From Lichenibacterium ramalinae (GTDB taxonomy: Bacteria; Pseudomonadota; Alphaproteobacteria; Rhizobiales; Beijerinckiaceae), in assembly GCF_004137085.1 (NCBI RefSeq), contig NZ_QYBC01000017.1, forward strand, positions 1 to 64,000: DNA of 64,000 bases. The letters run 5' to 3'. Of this stretch, positions 15,705 to 24,168 are shown in pieces; the first letter of the stretch is position 1; each line of letters starts with the position of its first letter. Under the pieces are notes generated by a model that saw nothing but the letters and a program-made list of their open reading frames with translations, searched no databases and was not told where the DNA came from. The position numbers were made by a program, and so were the translations under genes.

Positions 15705-17492
15705 GTGATCGCAGTCGGGCGGGCCTTGTCGAAGATCGAGACGCAGATCACCAGCAGACAGCTCCCGGCCTGGCTCCGTGGCTTCGTGCGGAACCGCGAG
15801 TCCGGCCTCGTGGTGGCGGCGCTGGTGATCGGCATCGCCAGCGGCGGCCTCGTCGCCCTCATGGGCTGGATCGTGCAGCATCTGCACGAGGTCCTGTTCA
15901 ACCTGCCCGCCGGCCAGCGCCTCAGCGCGACCTTCCACGTGCCGCGGTGGCGCGCCCTCCTCATCCCGATCCTCGGCGGCCTGGTGCTGACCGGCATGGC
16001 GCGCTACGCGCGGCGCATGTCGGGCCGGCTCGCCGACGCCATCGAGGCCAATGCCCTGTTCGGCGGGCGCCTGTCGCTGACCGGCAGCCTGCTGGTGACG
16101 GCGCAGACCATCGTGTCCTGCGGCACCGGGGCCTCGGTGGGCCTCGAGGCTGGCTACGCGCAGATCTCGGCGGCCGTGGCGTCGCGGCTCGGCCTGTCGC
16201 TGGCGGCGCGGCGGGGCGACCTGCGCCTGCTCGTCGCTTGCGGCGCGGCTGGCGCCATCGCGGCGGCCTTCGGGGCGCCGCTGGCGGGCGCCTTCTACGG
16301 CTTCGAGGTGGTGCTGGGCACCTACACGGTGTCGGCCCTCGCGCCCGTCGCCACCAGCGCCCTCGTGGCGAGCCTCGTGGCCCGCAACTTCGAGGGCACG
16401 GCCTTCCTCATCCGGCCCGGTTCGCTGTCGACGCTCGGTGCCGGCGACCTCGTCCACATCGTTGCCATCGGGGTGCTGTGCGGCTTCGCCGGCATCCTGC
16501 TCATGCTGGCGGTGGCGGGGAGCGAGACGGCCTTCAAGCGCCTGCGCATCCCGGCCCCGTGGCGCACGCCCATCGGCGGCGCCATGGTGGGCGGCATGGG
16601 GATCCTGACGCCCCAGGTCCTCGGGGCGGGCCACGGCGCCATGACGATCGACCTCGTGGCGTCGCTGGCGCCGCTGACGCTGGTGGGCCTCATCCTGCTG
16701 AAGGGGACGGCCGCGGCCGTGTCGCTCGGCTCCGGCTTCCGGGGCGGGTTGTTCTACGCCTCGCTGCTCATCGGCGCGCTGATCGGGCGTCTCTATGCCG
16801 ACCTCGGCTTCCAGCTCTACCCGGACCTCGCCTTCGACCCGGACGTCGCGGCCTTGACCGGCATGGCGGCGCTCGCCACCGGCGTCATCGGCGCCCCCAT
16901 CACCATGACGGCGCTGGCGCTCGAAACCACCGGCAACTTCGCCATCACGCTGGCGGCGCTGATCGCCGTGGTGGTGTCGTCGCTCATCGTGCGCGAACTC
17001 TTCGGCTATTCCTTCGCCACCTGGCGCTTCCACCTGCGCGGCGAAACCATCCGCGGCCCGCACGACATCGGCTGGATGCGGGAGCTGTCGGTGAAGACCC
17101 TGATGCGCCCCGACGCCCGCACGGCGCCCCAGGACCTGTCGCTGCGCGAGGCGCGCCTGAAGTTCCCGCTGGGCTCGGTGAAGCATATCGCGGCGGTGGA
17201 CGGCACCGGGCGCTACGCCGGCATGGTGATGCTCGACGACCTCCACACGGCGCCGCTCGACCGCGGCGGCGACCCGCTGTCCACGCTTTGCCGCTTCACC
17301 GACCGCATCCTGCAGCCCTGGATGACGGTGCGCGAGGCGCTCGACCTCTTCGAGAAGAGCGAGGCCGACGCGCTGGTGGTGGTGGACCACGAGGCGACGC
17401 GGCGCGTCATCGGCACCATGACGGAAGCCCACGCGCTGCGGCGCTACGGCGAGGAACTGGAGCGCCTGCAGCCCGACAGCGTGCTGCGCTGA
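15705..17492 (+). CDS. ClC-family chloride channel/antiporter with C-terminal CBS region
   Basis: Encodes about 595 residues from a GTG; a TTG at 15726 is the alternative. About ten to eleven membrane segments span residues 30-450. ClC signatures are present: SCGTGASVGLEAGYAQ near the position of the GxExP filter loop, ALLFGA-like AAFGAPLAGAFYGFE, and SGFRGGLFYASLLIGALIG (GGxFxP region). The cytosolic tail (about 460-590) holds two CBS-like stretches beginning KTLMRPDARTAPQD and TDRILQPWMTVREAL. It moves anions across the inner membrane; channel versus exchanger was not decided. The start codon directly abuts repeat copy C. Confidence 0.9.
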   Translation: MIAVGRALSKIETQITSRQLPAWLRGFVRNRESGLVVAALVIGIASGGLVALMGWIVQHLHEVLFNLPAGQRLSATFHVPRWRALLIPILGGLVLTGMARYARRMSGRLADAIEANALFGGRLSLTGSLLVTAQTIVSCGTGASVGLEAGYAQISAAVASRLGLSLAARRGDLRLLVACGAAGAIAAAFGAPLAGAFYGFEVVLGTYTVSALAPVATSALVASLVARNFEGTAFLIRPGSLSTLGAGDLVHIVAIGVLCGFAGILLMLAVAGSETAFKRLRIPAPWRTPIGGAMVGGMGILTPQVLGAGHGAMTIDLVASLAPLTLVGLILLKGTAAAVSLGSGFRGGLFYASLLIGALIGRLYADLGFQLYPDLAFDPDVAALTGMAALATGVIGAPITMTALALETTGNFAITLAALIAVVVSSLIVRELFGYSFATWRFHLRGETIRGPHDIGWMRELSVKTLMRPDARTAPQDLSLREARLKFPLGSVKHIAAVDGTGRYAGMVMLDDLHTAPLDRGGDPLSTLCRFTDRILQPWMTVREALDLFEKSEADALVVVDHEATRRVIGTMTEAHALRRYGEELERLQPDSVLR

Positions 17493-17505
17493 CCTGACGG
17501 TCGGC

Positions 17506-17721
17506 TCAGGACCCGATAAGGCCCCGGCGCTTCGCCTCGCGTCGCGCCACGGCATGGACGTCGGCCGCGACATCGCCGGGGTCCTTCGGCCCGTGTCCCT
17601 CCTCGACCCGGCCGGGCATGAGGTCGCCGTCCGCCACCACGTAGGTGAAGACGTGGCCGGTGGCGGTGTGGCGCAGGCGCAGCCGCTCCGTCCCGTCGTC
17701 GAGCCATTCGATGTCGTCCAT
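17506..17721 (-). CDS. Small conserved-looking protein
   Basis: Encodes 71 acidic residues beginning MDDIEWLDDGTERLRLRHTATGHVFTYVVADGDLMPG. The alternating hydrophobic pattern of the first half suggests a small beta sheet, followed by a basic helix (VHAVARREAKRRGL). No signal or membrane segment. Family not recognised. It is convergent with the ClC gene, 13 bases away. Codon use fits the host, which supports a real gene. Confidence 0.55.
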   Translation of the reverse strand: MDDIEWLDDGTERLRLRHTATGHVFTYVVADGDLMPGRVEEGHGPKDPGDVAADVHAVARREAKRRGLIGS

Positions 17722-17848
17722 GAGCCCTCGTCCCCGCCGTCGCCGCTCTGAGGCTCCGTCAACGCCGGGCCGGGTGCGGTGTTGCAGTGGCTTGCCGCGG
17801 CGGCGGCGCGCGCGCCATCATCGGGCAACGCAGACGGGGGAGGACGCC

Positions 17849-18139
17849 ATGGCACGGACGCTGGAAGCCGATATCCTGGTGCCGACGCTGAAGGCCCTGG
17901 CGCGCCACGGCCGCATGAACGCCGCCGCCCGCCTGTCCCACCTCAGAACCGTGATGGCGCTGTCGCCGGAGGACGAGCAGGTGGGGGAGGGCGGCGAGAC
18001 GCGCTTCGCCCGCACGGTGCGCGATCAGGTGCTCAACCGCCACGAGGTCGGGAACATCGTGGCCGAGGGCTACGCCACCTACCACATCGGCGTCGGGCTC
18101 TGCATCACCGACAAGGGCCGCAAGCTCATCTCGCGGTGA
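17849..18139 (+). CDS. Small winged-helix-like protein
   Basis: Encodes 96 residues with a good ribosome-binding site (ggggagga, 7 bases before the ATG). The layout ILVPTLKALARHGRM ... RFARTVRDQVLNRHEVGN ... GLCITDKGRKLISR resembles a winged-helix fold like the N-terminal domain of Mrr-type proteins, where a terminal iTdkGr motif is common. No nuclease domain is attached. It could be a free-standing DNA-binding or adaptor protein; this is inference from pattern only. It is the last solid gene before a gene-poor stretch. Confidence 0.65.
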   Translation: MARTLEADILVPTLKALARHGRMNAAARLSHLRTVMALSPEDEQVGEGGETRFARTVRDQVLNRHEVGNIVAEGYATYHIGVGLCITDKGRKLISR

Positions 18140-18427
18140 TGGGGGCGACGTCAGGCCGGTCCGGCGCGGTCGGCGCAAGGGCGGCGGACGGATGCGTCCG
18201 GCCGGTCCGCGACGTGCCGCCCTGGCACTCACCATCCGGGCTTGCAGTGGAAGCCCGAAGGTGACGCAACGTCCTTGGCCTGGCGCGAGCGGGCCGGGAG
18301 CGTCACCGGCCGTGAAATTCCGGAGAAAATCTGACCCCGCCTTACGCGTCAAACGTGCATTAGCTTGCTATTACAACCGAATCTGTGGTTGAGTCCGATT
18401 GCCACATCATCACAGAGGAGTGATTCC
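18140..18427. other. Gene-free stretch becoming AT-rich
   Basis: 288 bases without a convincing gene. From about 18310 the composition falls well below the surroundings (gaaattccgg, aacgtgcattagc, ctattacaacc). This half probably contains the promoter of the small gene at 18428, but no clear -35/-10 pair was fixed. Confidence 0.5.
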
Positions 18428-18652
18428 ATGTCAGCCGCTTTCATCGAGCATAGGCCCAAAAGTACGGACGCTAACGCCGCTACGTCGCACTTCACCATCG
18501 TGGTCAACGGAACCGACCACGGTACCTTCCCAACCCAAAAGGCCGCCAAGGATAAGGCATGCGCGGATGGGTATCGACCCGTTCACGTTGCTCGTGTTCG
18601 GCACCTTCAGGATCGCGCTGATCCTGCCCATTTTCGCGTCGACCCGTGCTGA
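18428..18652 (+). CDS. Small hypothetical protein in AT-rich segment
   Basis: Encodes 74 residues with a strong ribosome-binding site (agaggag, 7 bases upstream). The central part SHFTIVVNGTDHGTFPTQKAA reads as a small beta hairpin plus helix, followed by GYRPVHVARVRHLQD and a terminal HFRVDPC, which has the look of a conserved motif. No signal or membrane segment. Base composition is clearly lower in G+C than the neighbours, suggesting transfer or a different selection regime. Function unknown. Confidence 0.55.
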   Translation: MSAAFIEHRPKSTDANAATSHFTIVVNGTDHGTFPTQKAAKDKACADGYRPVHVARVRHLQDRADPAHFRVDPC

Positions 18653-19055
18653 CCCACAAGTAACCCATAGGTGTTAGGTGCTGTCCGGAATTGTCCTCCC
18701 CTCAAGCAGCCGCTTCGGCAGTAAAGCATGAAGCGTAGGCAGAACCCGCCGTTAGGTTTTTCGGCCTCCGCTATTTCGGCCGCTACAGGACTTAGTCTGC
18801 TAAGGACCGAGTAACGGGGACCGAAGACGGACCGCGACAACCAACGAGACCGCTACCGCTTCGGCGGTCGCTCTCCCGCATCTTGCCCGGGCCTGTCCCG
18901 AGCATCCGCGCCGGGCGGCGGCCGGAGCGGCCTCGGAGGGCGGGCGTCATTCTCCGGCGCGCTCAGCAGCACCATCCGGCGTCGATGGCCGGGATGAAGT
19001 TTCTGCCCTGTCTTGGAGCTGCGACTTCAACCGTGAACCCGTAGAGACTGAGCAC
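18653..19055. other. Gene-free stretch with a 10-bp inverted repeat at its ends
   Basis: 403 bases without a supported gene. The 10-mer gttaggtgct occurs at 18673-18682 and its exact reverse complement at 19051-19060 (within the stop of the DUF3606 gene). The first half is AT-rich, the second half GC-rich. No coding sequence, transposase remnant or known RNA was recognised. Confidence 0.5.
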
Positions 19056-19238
19056 CTAACGCTTCTTGCCCAACTCGGCGGCGATGTCCTTCGTCAGTCT
19101 GCCCACCTTCCGATGAGCCGCCGTCAGCTGGTCCTGCGTCACGCCCCAGCGCTTCATCCAGAACTCGACCGCCTTGCGTTCCGACAGATCGAGCCGGTCC
19201 TTGTCGATGAACCCACGCTTGTCTTTAAGGCCGACCAT
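19056..19238 (-). CDS. DUF3606 domain protein
   Basis: Encodes 60 residues from the ATG at 19238, preceded by a strong ribosome-binding site (aggaggg). The whole protein is the DUF3606 domain: KRGFIDKDRLDLSERKAVEFW, then MKRWGVTQDQLTAAHRKVG and KDIAAELGKK. Members are small proteins of rhizobia and relatives, often on plasmids or islands, with no established role. It lies between an AT-rich stretch and tRNA-Ser. Confidence 0.85.
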   Translation of the reverse strand: MVGLKDKRGFIDKDRLDLSERKAVEFWMKRWGVTQDQLTAAHRKVGRLTKDIAAELGKKR

Positions 19239-19505
19239 GAGGTCCCTCCTGGGCTGGTGATAGGCGATCTCGTGACGGGCGTGACGGCGGCGCGCGACGC
19301 ATTCGGCGAGCCGGAGCGACACCTCGATCCATCCAAGCTCCAACTGCCGGCCCGCACGACGGACGGCCGGGCCCTGGTGCCGACGAAGCCCGGCAGCGGT
19401 CCAGGCCAGGTCGCCGAGCCCATCGTCCGCCGGGCTTCGGTGGCGTGGGACGCAGAGATCGGCCGTAGCCGACACGCCTGCTACCGCGGGTCTAAGGGAT
19501 CGAAC

Positions 19506-19595
19506 TGGCGGAGAGAGCGGGATTCGAACCCGCGATACGGTTTCCCGTATACACACTTTCCAGGCGTGCGCCTTCAACCACTCGGCCACCTCTCC
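19506..19595 (-). tRNA. tRNA-Ser (anticodon GGA), CCA encoded
   Basis: Reading the minus strand from 19595: acceptor ggagagg, D-arm, anticodon loop ctGGAaa in a cacgc/gtgtg stem, a long variable arm (tacggg/cccgta type) as in class II tRNAs, T-arm gcgggttcgaatcccgc, acceptor tctctcc, discriminator G, and CCA at 19508-19506. The 90-base length including CCA fits tRNA-Ser. It flanks a gene-poor stretch. Confidence 0.97.
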
Positions 19596-19794
19596 GTCCG
19601 GCGCTGAACGCCGGGCCGGCGCGTCGCCGCGCCGGTCGGCCCCCGTGTGGAGGGGCACGGGCGGGATCTAGCATCGCGGGACGGGCGAGCGCAACCGGGT
19701 GCGGCCGCTTTTACCGGCCGATCCATTCCGCTGATGCGGGGCGCTGCCGCCGGCGTATGATGCTGCGCGTGCGGGCCGCGGGCCCGGCCACCAG

Positions 19795-20127
19795 ATGCGG
19801 CGGTCCATGGTCCGGTTTCTCCTTCGCGCCCTCGGCTTCTGCCTCGTGGCGGCTGCCTTCGCGGCCCTGGTTGTCGACGGCACCCGGTCCATCGCGGGCG
19901 GGCGCCTCCTGCAATACGGGATCGGCGACACGGCGGCCTGGCTCGGCGGGGCGCCCTTTGCCGGCCTGCTCGCCGAGTTGGCCGGGGCGCCGCTGCCGGT
20001 CCGGGCGGTGGCGGGCGCGGCGCTTGCGGTGCCGGGCTGGCTGGCCAGCGGTGCGCTGGGGCTGGCGCTGCTCCATGCGGGGCGGCCGCAGGCCGCCCGC
20101 CCTGGCTTTTCGAGCCCGGCAACCTGA
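19795..20127 (+). CDS. Small inner-membrane protein
   Basis: Encodes 110 residues (a second ATG at 19807 would give 106). It has an N-terminal hydrophobic helix (about 7-27), the motif [13 protein letters not shown], and a second hydrophobic segment (about 68-92) before a polar tail. This pattern looks like a conserved Hyphomicrobiales membrane protein of unknown function. It ends 56 bases before msrA on the same strand. Confidence 0.65.
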   Translation: MRRSMVRFLLRALGFCLVAAAFAALVVDGTRSIAGGRLLQYGIGDTAAWLGGAPFAGLLAELAGAPLPVRAVAGAALAVPGWLASGALGLALLHAGRPQAARPGFSSPAT

Positions 20128-20183
20128 CCGTCGCGGCCGGCGCTCCCTATATCGGGGACATCGCCGTTCGGAAGGATCGCGCC

Positions 20184-20840
20184 ATGCTGTTTCGCAAGAC
20201 AACCAAGCTGCCCACCGCCGCCGAAGCCCTGCCGGGCCGCCCCGACCCGCTCCCCACGCAGGACCGCCACCTCGTCCTCGGCACGCCGTTGAAGGGACCG
20301 TTCCCGGCCGGCACCGAGATCGCCTATTTCGGCATGGGCTGTTTCTGGGGCGCCGAGCGGCTGTTCTGGCGCCTGGGCCGCGGCATCGTGGCGACGGCGG
20401 TGGGCTACCAGGGCGGCGAGACGCCGAACCCCACCTACGAGGAGACCTGCACCGGCATGACCGGGCACGCCGAGGTCGTCATGGTGGCGTTCGATGCCGC
20501 TGTCGTCTCCTACGAGGCGCTGCTGAAGCTCTTCTGGGAAAGCCACGATCCTACCCAGGGCATGCGTCAGGGCAACGACGTCGGCACCACCTACCGCTCG
20601 ACGCTCTACACCACGACGCCCGAGCAGCTGGCCGCGGCCGAAGCCTCGCGGGACGCCTATGCGGCAGCGCTGAAGGCCTCCGGCAAGGGGTCGGTCACCA
20701 CCGAGATCCGGCCGGCGCCGGTCTTCTACTACGCCGAAACCTACCACCAGCAATACCTGCAGCGGAACCCCGGCGGCTATTGCAACCTCGCCGGCACCGG
20801 CGTGTCCTGCCCCATCGGGCTCGGCGTGGCGGCGGAATAA
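20184..20840 (+). CDS. msrA: Peptide-methionine (S)-S-oxide reductase
   Basis: Encodes 218 residues. The catalytic motif GCFWGAE is intact (Cys53), as are [47 protein letters not shown]-like ([13 protein letters not shown]) and [14 protein letters not shown] with the resolving-type cysteines at the C-terminus ([12 protein letters not shown]). MsrA reduces methionine S-sulfoxide in oxidised proteins. An N-terminal extension of about 45 residues (including [14 protein letters not shown]) is typical of the alphaproteobacterial form. Cytoplasmic; no signal seen. Confidence 0.97.
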   Translation: MLFRKTTKLPTAAEALPGRPDPLPTQDRHLVLGTPLKGPFPAGTEIAYFGMGCFWGAERLFWRLGRGIVATAVGYQGGETPNPTYEETCTGMTGHAEVVMVAFDAAVVSYEALLKLFWESHDPTQGMRQGNDVGTTYRSTLYTTTPEQLAAAEASRDAYAAALKASGKGSVTTEIRPAPVFYYAETYHQQYLQRNPGGYCNLAGTGVSCPIGLGVAAE

Positions 20841-20859
20841 CCGGCGGCGCCCCGGCCCG

Positions 20860-21801
20860 TCACTGCGCCAGCAGCACCTGTCGGCAGGCGGCGGGCATCT
20901 GGGCCAGCGTGATGGGCGGCTTCGGCCTGGCGTCGGGGTTGGGCCGGGGGTGGAGCACCTCCGGCTTGAACCACCAGGCGAGCGAGGCGTCGCAGCCCTC
21001 GCCCGCCGCGACGGGCGGTTGGGCGACGCAGTCCGCGTCGTCGGCCGGGCAGGCGATGCGCACGTGGAAATGGAAGTTGTGGCCCCACATGGGCCGCACC
21101 TTGGCGAGCCAGCTTCGGTCGCCGACCGCCTCGCGGCAGATCGCCTTCTTGATCGCCGGGTTGACGAAGATCCGCTCCACCTCGGGCTGCTGCGCCGCCG
21201 CCCTGATGAGCGCCAGATGCTGCGGCGTCCATCGCTCCGGGGCCACGTCGAGCCGGTCCGGCCGCACCACGTCGGTGGCCGACATGAACTCCCGCTCCTG
21301 GCGCGACAGTTCACGGTGCGGCATCGGGGTGAGCCAGATGTCGGCGTCGAGCCCCACCTGATGGGACGCGTGCCCCGTCAGCATCGGCCCGCCGCGCGGC
21401 TGCGAGATGTCGCCGACCAGGAGGCCGGGCCAGCCGTTGATGGTCGGCACCTCGCGGGAGAACCGTTCCAAGAACCCGATGAGCTTCGGGTTGCCCCAGT
21501 TGCGGTTGCGCGACAGCCGCATGACCTGCCAGGCCTCGCCGTCGATCGGCAGCGCCTGCGCCCCCGCCAGGCAGCCCTTGGCATAGAAGCCGATCGAGCG
21601 CGCCCCCAGGTCGGCGGGCTCGAGGGCGCGGCCGAAGGCCTGCTTGGCTGGCAGCGCGGGGTCGGACGGGTTCGCCAGCGGGGGCAGGGGCTGCCGGTCC
21701 AGCGTCCCCCGGTCCTGGCCGGCGGCCGGCCCCGCCGCCTGGAGGCCGGCGCCCGACAGCGCCAGCACCCACCACAGCGCCGCCTGGCCCCGTCGCGTCA
21801 T
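20860..21801 (-). CDS. mepA: Penicillin-insensitive murein endopeptidase
   Basis: Encodes 313 residues from the ATG at 21801, which begins a signal peptide (TRRGQAALWWVLALSGAGLQAAG). The MepA core follows: SIGFYAKGCLAGAQALPIDG, MRLSRNRNWGNP, the zinc motif GHASHQVGLDAD (143-154), and WGHNFHFHVRI (about 240-250). It is a periplasmic LAS-type peptidase that cuts D-Ala-meso-DAP cross-links in peptidoglycan. It ends convergent to msrA and starts 22 bases after the rppH stop on the same strand, so the two may be cotranscribed. Confidence 0.95.
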   Translation of the reverse strand: MTRRGQAALWWVLALSGAGLQAAGPAAGQDRGTLDRQPLPPLANPSDPALPAKQAFGRALEPADLGARSIGFYAKGCLAGAQALPIDGEAWQVMRLSRNRNWGNPKLIGFLERFSREVPTINGWPGLLVGDISQPRGGPMLTGHASHQVGLDADIWLTPMPHRELSRQEREFMSATDVVRPDRLDVAPERWTPQHLALIRAAAQQPEVERIFVNPAIKKAICREAVGDRSWLAKVRPMWGHNFHFHVRIACPADDADCVAQPPVAAGEGCDASLAWWFKPEVLHPRPNPDARPKPPITLAQMPAACRQVLLAQ

Positions 21802-21823
21802 GGCGCCCGGCCCCGTCCAGGCC

Positions 21824-22348
21824 TCATGTCCGCTCGGGCTCGTGGGCGCCGAGCGGGCCGAAGCTCTCGACCACGCTCTCGTAGACCTGCCGCTTGAACG
21901 GGATGATGAGCGTGGGCAGGCGCTCGATCCGCTCCCAGCGCCACGCATCGAACTCGGGTTTCAACCCGTGTTCCGGCCGGTCGATGTTGATCTCCCGCTC
22001 GTCGCCCTCGAAGCGGAAGGCGAACCATTTCTGCTTCTGGCCGCGGTAGCGCCCCTTCCAGCTGCGCCGCGACAGGTCGGCCGGCAGGTCGTAGCTGAGC
22101 CATTGCGGCACTTCCGCCAGGAACGACACCGACGACACGCCCGTCTCCTCGCGCAACTCGCGCAGGGCCGCGGCACGCGGCATCTCGCCCGAATCGATAC
22201 CGCCCTGCGGCATCTGCCACTCGTAGCCCTGGGCGGCGGGATCGACGGTGCGCTTCGAGCGGCGGCGGCCGATGAAGACCAGCCCCTCGGGGTTGAACAG
22301 GGTGATGCCCACGCAGGGGCGGTAGGCGAATTGCGGCATGGCGGACAT
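21824..22348 (-). CDS. rppH: RNA 5'-pyrophosphohydrolase RppH
   Basis: Encodes 174 residues. The Nudix box is complete at 49-71 (GGIDSGEMPRAAALREL and REETGV). RppH-specific features are present: YRPCVGITLFNPEGLVFIGRR near the start, EWQMPQGG, YDLPADLSRRSWKGRYRGQKQKWF in the middle and WERIERLPTLIIPFKRQVYE at the end. It removes pyrophosphate from RNA 5' ends and so starts decay by RNase E. Divergent from the 6S RNA region. Confidence 0.96.
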   Translation of the reverse strand: MSAMPQFAYRPCVGITLFNPEGLVFIGRRRSKRTVDPAAQGYEWQMPQGGIDSGEMPRAAALRELREETGVSSVSFLAEVPQWLSYDLPADLSRRSWKGRYRGQKQKWFAFRFEGDEREINIDRPEHGLKPEFDAWRWERIERLPTLIIPFKRQVYESVVESFGPLGAHEPERT

Positions 22349-22559
22349 CCGACGCTCGGCGGTTCACGATCTCCCTCCAATCTCGCCGATTTTCACGCCA
22401 GCAGAAGCGGAAACTTGCACGGGAGCGCATTGGAGGCTGGACGAATTGCGACGGCGATGCGACGCAGCCCCGGCCCGCCCCGGGCGACGGCGATTTGCCG
22501 GCTCCGGGGCTGGATTTCCGGCGCGCGGCGCCATAGATTGCTGTGGCGGAGCTGCGGGG

Positions 22560-22715
22560 TGCGTGAGGACTGTATTCCCGGGGCCTTATCGATTCCAACG
22601 GGAGCTGTCCCTGTTCTCGACCGTGGTCTTGAGCACACGGCGCCCACCTACGTTGTAGGTTCCCGGGATCGATATCCCACGGCCACTGCGGCCCCGCACT
22701 GTTCTCCCGCGTGCG
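22560..22715 (+). ncRNA. ssrS: Probable 6S RNA (ssrS)
   Basis: Lies directly upstream of 5-formyl-THF cyclo-ligase, the classic 6S RNA position. It folds as one long rod: closing stem cggggcc (22579-22585) with ggccccg (22690-22696), inner stem ccgtgg (22621-22626) with ccacgg (22677-22682), and a terminal hairpin acctac-gtt-gtaggt (22646-22660) with the flanking cgcccacc / ttcccggg segment. An open bubble lies between the stems. 6S RNA mimics an open promoter and binds sigma70 RNA polymerase. Ends are approximate. The remaining 22349-22560 shows no gene. Confidence 0.75.
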
Positions 22716-22746
22716 CGTTCTGCCGCGGCTATCCGCCGCGCGCCGC

Positions 22747-23337
22747 ATGAGCGCCCGCGACGCGAAGCACGAGGTTCGCGCTTCCGCCCTCGCGCGTCGC
22801 GCCGCGATCGGCCCGGAAGGCCGCTCCGTCCTCGCCGCGGCTTTGGCCCGGCACGGTGTCGAGGCGGCGCGGCGTTTGGCACCGCAGCGTCCCCCCATCG
22901 TGTCGGCCTTCCTCCCCATCCGCGACGAACCCGACACGCGTCCGCTGCTGGCGGCGCTGGCCGAGGCCGGGTTCGCCACGGCGCTTCCCGTCACGCCGCC
23001 CCGCGGCGAGCCGCTGCGGTTCCGGGCCTGGCGGAGCGGCGAGCCGCTCGCCGCCGGGCGGTTCGGCACCGCCGAGCCCGCCGCGGCGGCGCCGGAGGTG
23101 GATCCCGACCTCGTCGTCGTGCCCCTCGCCGCCTTCGACGGGCGCGGCTTCCGCCTCGGCTACGGGGCGGGCTATTACGATGGGGCGCTGGAGCGCCTGC
23201 GGCGCCTCAAGCCCGTGTTCGCCATCGGGGTCGCCTTCGCGGCCCAGGAGGTCGACACCGTGCCGACCGAACCGCACGACCAGCGGCTCGACGCCCTCGT
23301 CACCGAGCATGGCCTCATGACCTTCGGACCTTCCTGA
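22747..23337 (+). CDS. 5-formyltetrahydrofolate cyclo-ligase
   Basis: Encodes 196 residues from the ATG at 22747. Family motifs are present: an N-terminal KHEVRASALARRAAI segment, VSAFLPIRDEPDT, PLRFRAW, and the signature DLVVVPLAAFDGRGFRLGYGAGYYD spread over about 120-145. It converts 5-formyl-THF to 5,10-methenyl-THF with ATP. Its stop overlaps the ymdB start (tgatg), and it is preceded by a likely 6S RNA, the same pairing as ssrS-ygfA in enterobacteria. A start at 22711 would place the N-terminus in the 6S transcript tail. Confidence 0.93.
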   Translation: MSARDAKHEVRASALARRAAIGPEGRSVLAAALARHGVEAARRLAPQRPPIVSAFLPIRDEPDTRPLLAALAEAGFATALPVTPPRGEPLRFRAWRSGEPLAAGRFGTAEPAAAAPEVDPDLVVVPLAAFDGRGFRLGYGAGYYDGALERLRRLKPVFAIGVAFAAQEVDTVPTEPHDQRLDALVTEHGLMTFGPS

Positions 23338-24158
23338 TGCGCATTCTCTTCGTCGGCGACGTGATGGGCCGCTCCGGCCGGGCCGCCATCGCGGCGGAAC
23401 TCCCGAACCTGCGCTCGCGCTGGTCGCTCGACCTCGTGGTGGTCAACGGCGAGAACGCGGCGGCCGGCGTCGGCATCACCGAAACCATCTGCAACGATAT
23501 CCTGGCGGCGGGCGCCGATGCCGTCACGCTCGGCAACCACGCCTTCGACCAGCGCGAGGCCCTGGTCTTCATCGCCCGCCAGCCGCGCCTCGTGCGGCCC
23601 CTCAACTACCCGCCCGGCACGCCCGGCCGCGGCGCCGCGCTGGTCGACCTGCACGACGGGCGGCGGGCGCTGGTGCTCAACGTGATGGGCCGCGTCTTCA
23701 TGGACGCGCTCGACGATCCCTTCGCCGGACTCGAGCGCGAGATCGAGGCCTGCCCGCTCGGCCTCGCCTGCGACGCCGTTGTGGTGGACGTCCACGCCGA
23801 GGCGACGAGCGAGAAGAACGCCATCGGCCATGTGCTCGACGGGCGCGCCTCGCTCGTGGTCGGCACCCACACCCACATCCCCACGGCCGACCACCGCGTG
23901 CTGCCGGGCGGCACCGCCTACATGTCGGACGCCGGCATGACGGGCGACTACGACAGCGTCATCGGCGTCGACAAGGAGGAGCCGATCCGCCGCTTCGTCC
24001 AGCGCACGCCGGGCAGCCGCTACGAGCCGGCGGGCGGCCCCGCCACGCTCTGCGGCATCGCGGTCGAGACCGACGATCGCACGGGCCTCGCCGTGAAGGT
24101 CGCCCCGGTGCGGATCGGCGGCCGCCTGTCGCCGGCGCTGCCGGATTTTTGGACCTGA
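23337..24158 (+). CDS. YmdB-family metallophosphoesterase
   Basis: Encodes 273 residues of the TIGR00282 family. Metal ligands can be traced: D8 in FVGDVMGRSG, E39 in NGENAA, N66/H67 in LGNHAFD, the histidine of VDVHAEATSEK and the two in GTHTHIPTAD. Family members hydrolyse cyclic nucleotides such as cAMP in vitro and affect biofilm or sporulation in Gram-positives; the alphaproteobacterial role is unclear. It is translationally coupled to the cyclo-ligase by a one-base overlap. Confidence 0.93.
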   Translation: MRILFVGDVMGRSGRAAIAAELPNLRSRWSLDLVVVNGENAAAGVGITETICNDILAAGADAVTLGNHAFDQREALVFIARQPRLVRPLNYPPGTPGRGAALVDLHDGRRALVLNVMGRVFMDALDDPFAGLEREIEACPLGLACDAVVVDVHAEATSEKNAIGHVLDGRASLVVGTHTHIPTADHRVLPGGTAYMSDAGMTGDYDSVIGVDKEEPIRRFVQRTPGSRYEPAGGPATLCGIAVETDDRTGLAVKVAPVRIGGRLSPALPDFWT

Positions 24159-24168
24159 CGGACCGGCC

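Noticed and set aside
18607-18840. 77-residue minus-strand frame rich in Cys/Arg near the 10-bp repeat
   Set aside because: No ribosome-binding site, overlaps the better-supported plus-strand small gene, and no conserved pattern.
19239-19658. Apparent extension of the DUF3606 protein upstream through [13 protein letters not shown]...RVRIPLSPP
   Set aside because: This peptide is the typical false translation of a tRNA-Ser gene; the real DUF3606 start is the ATG at 19238 with its own ribosome-binding site.
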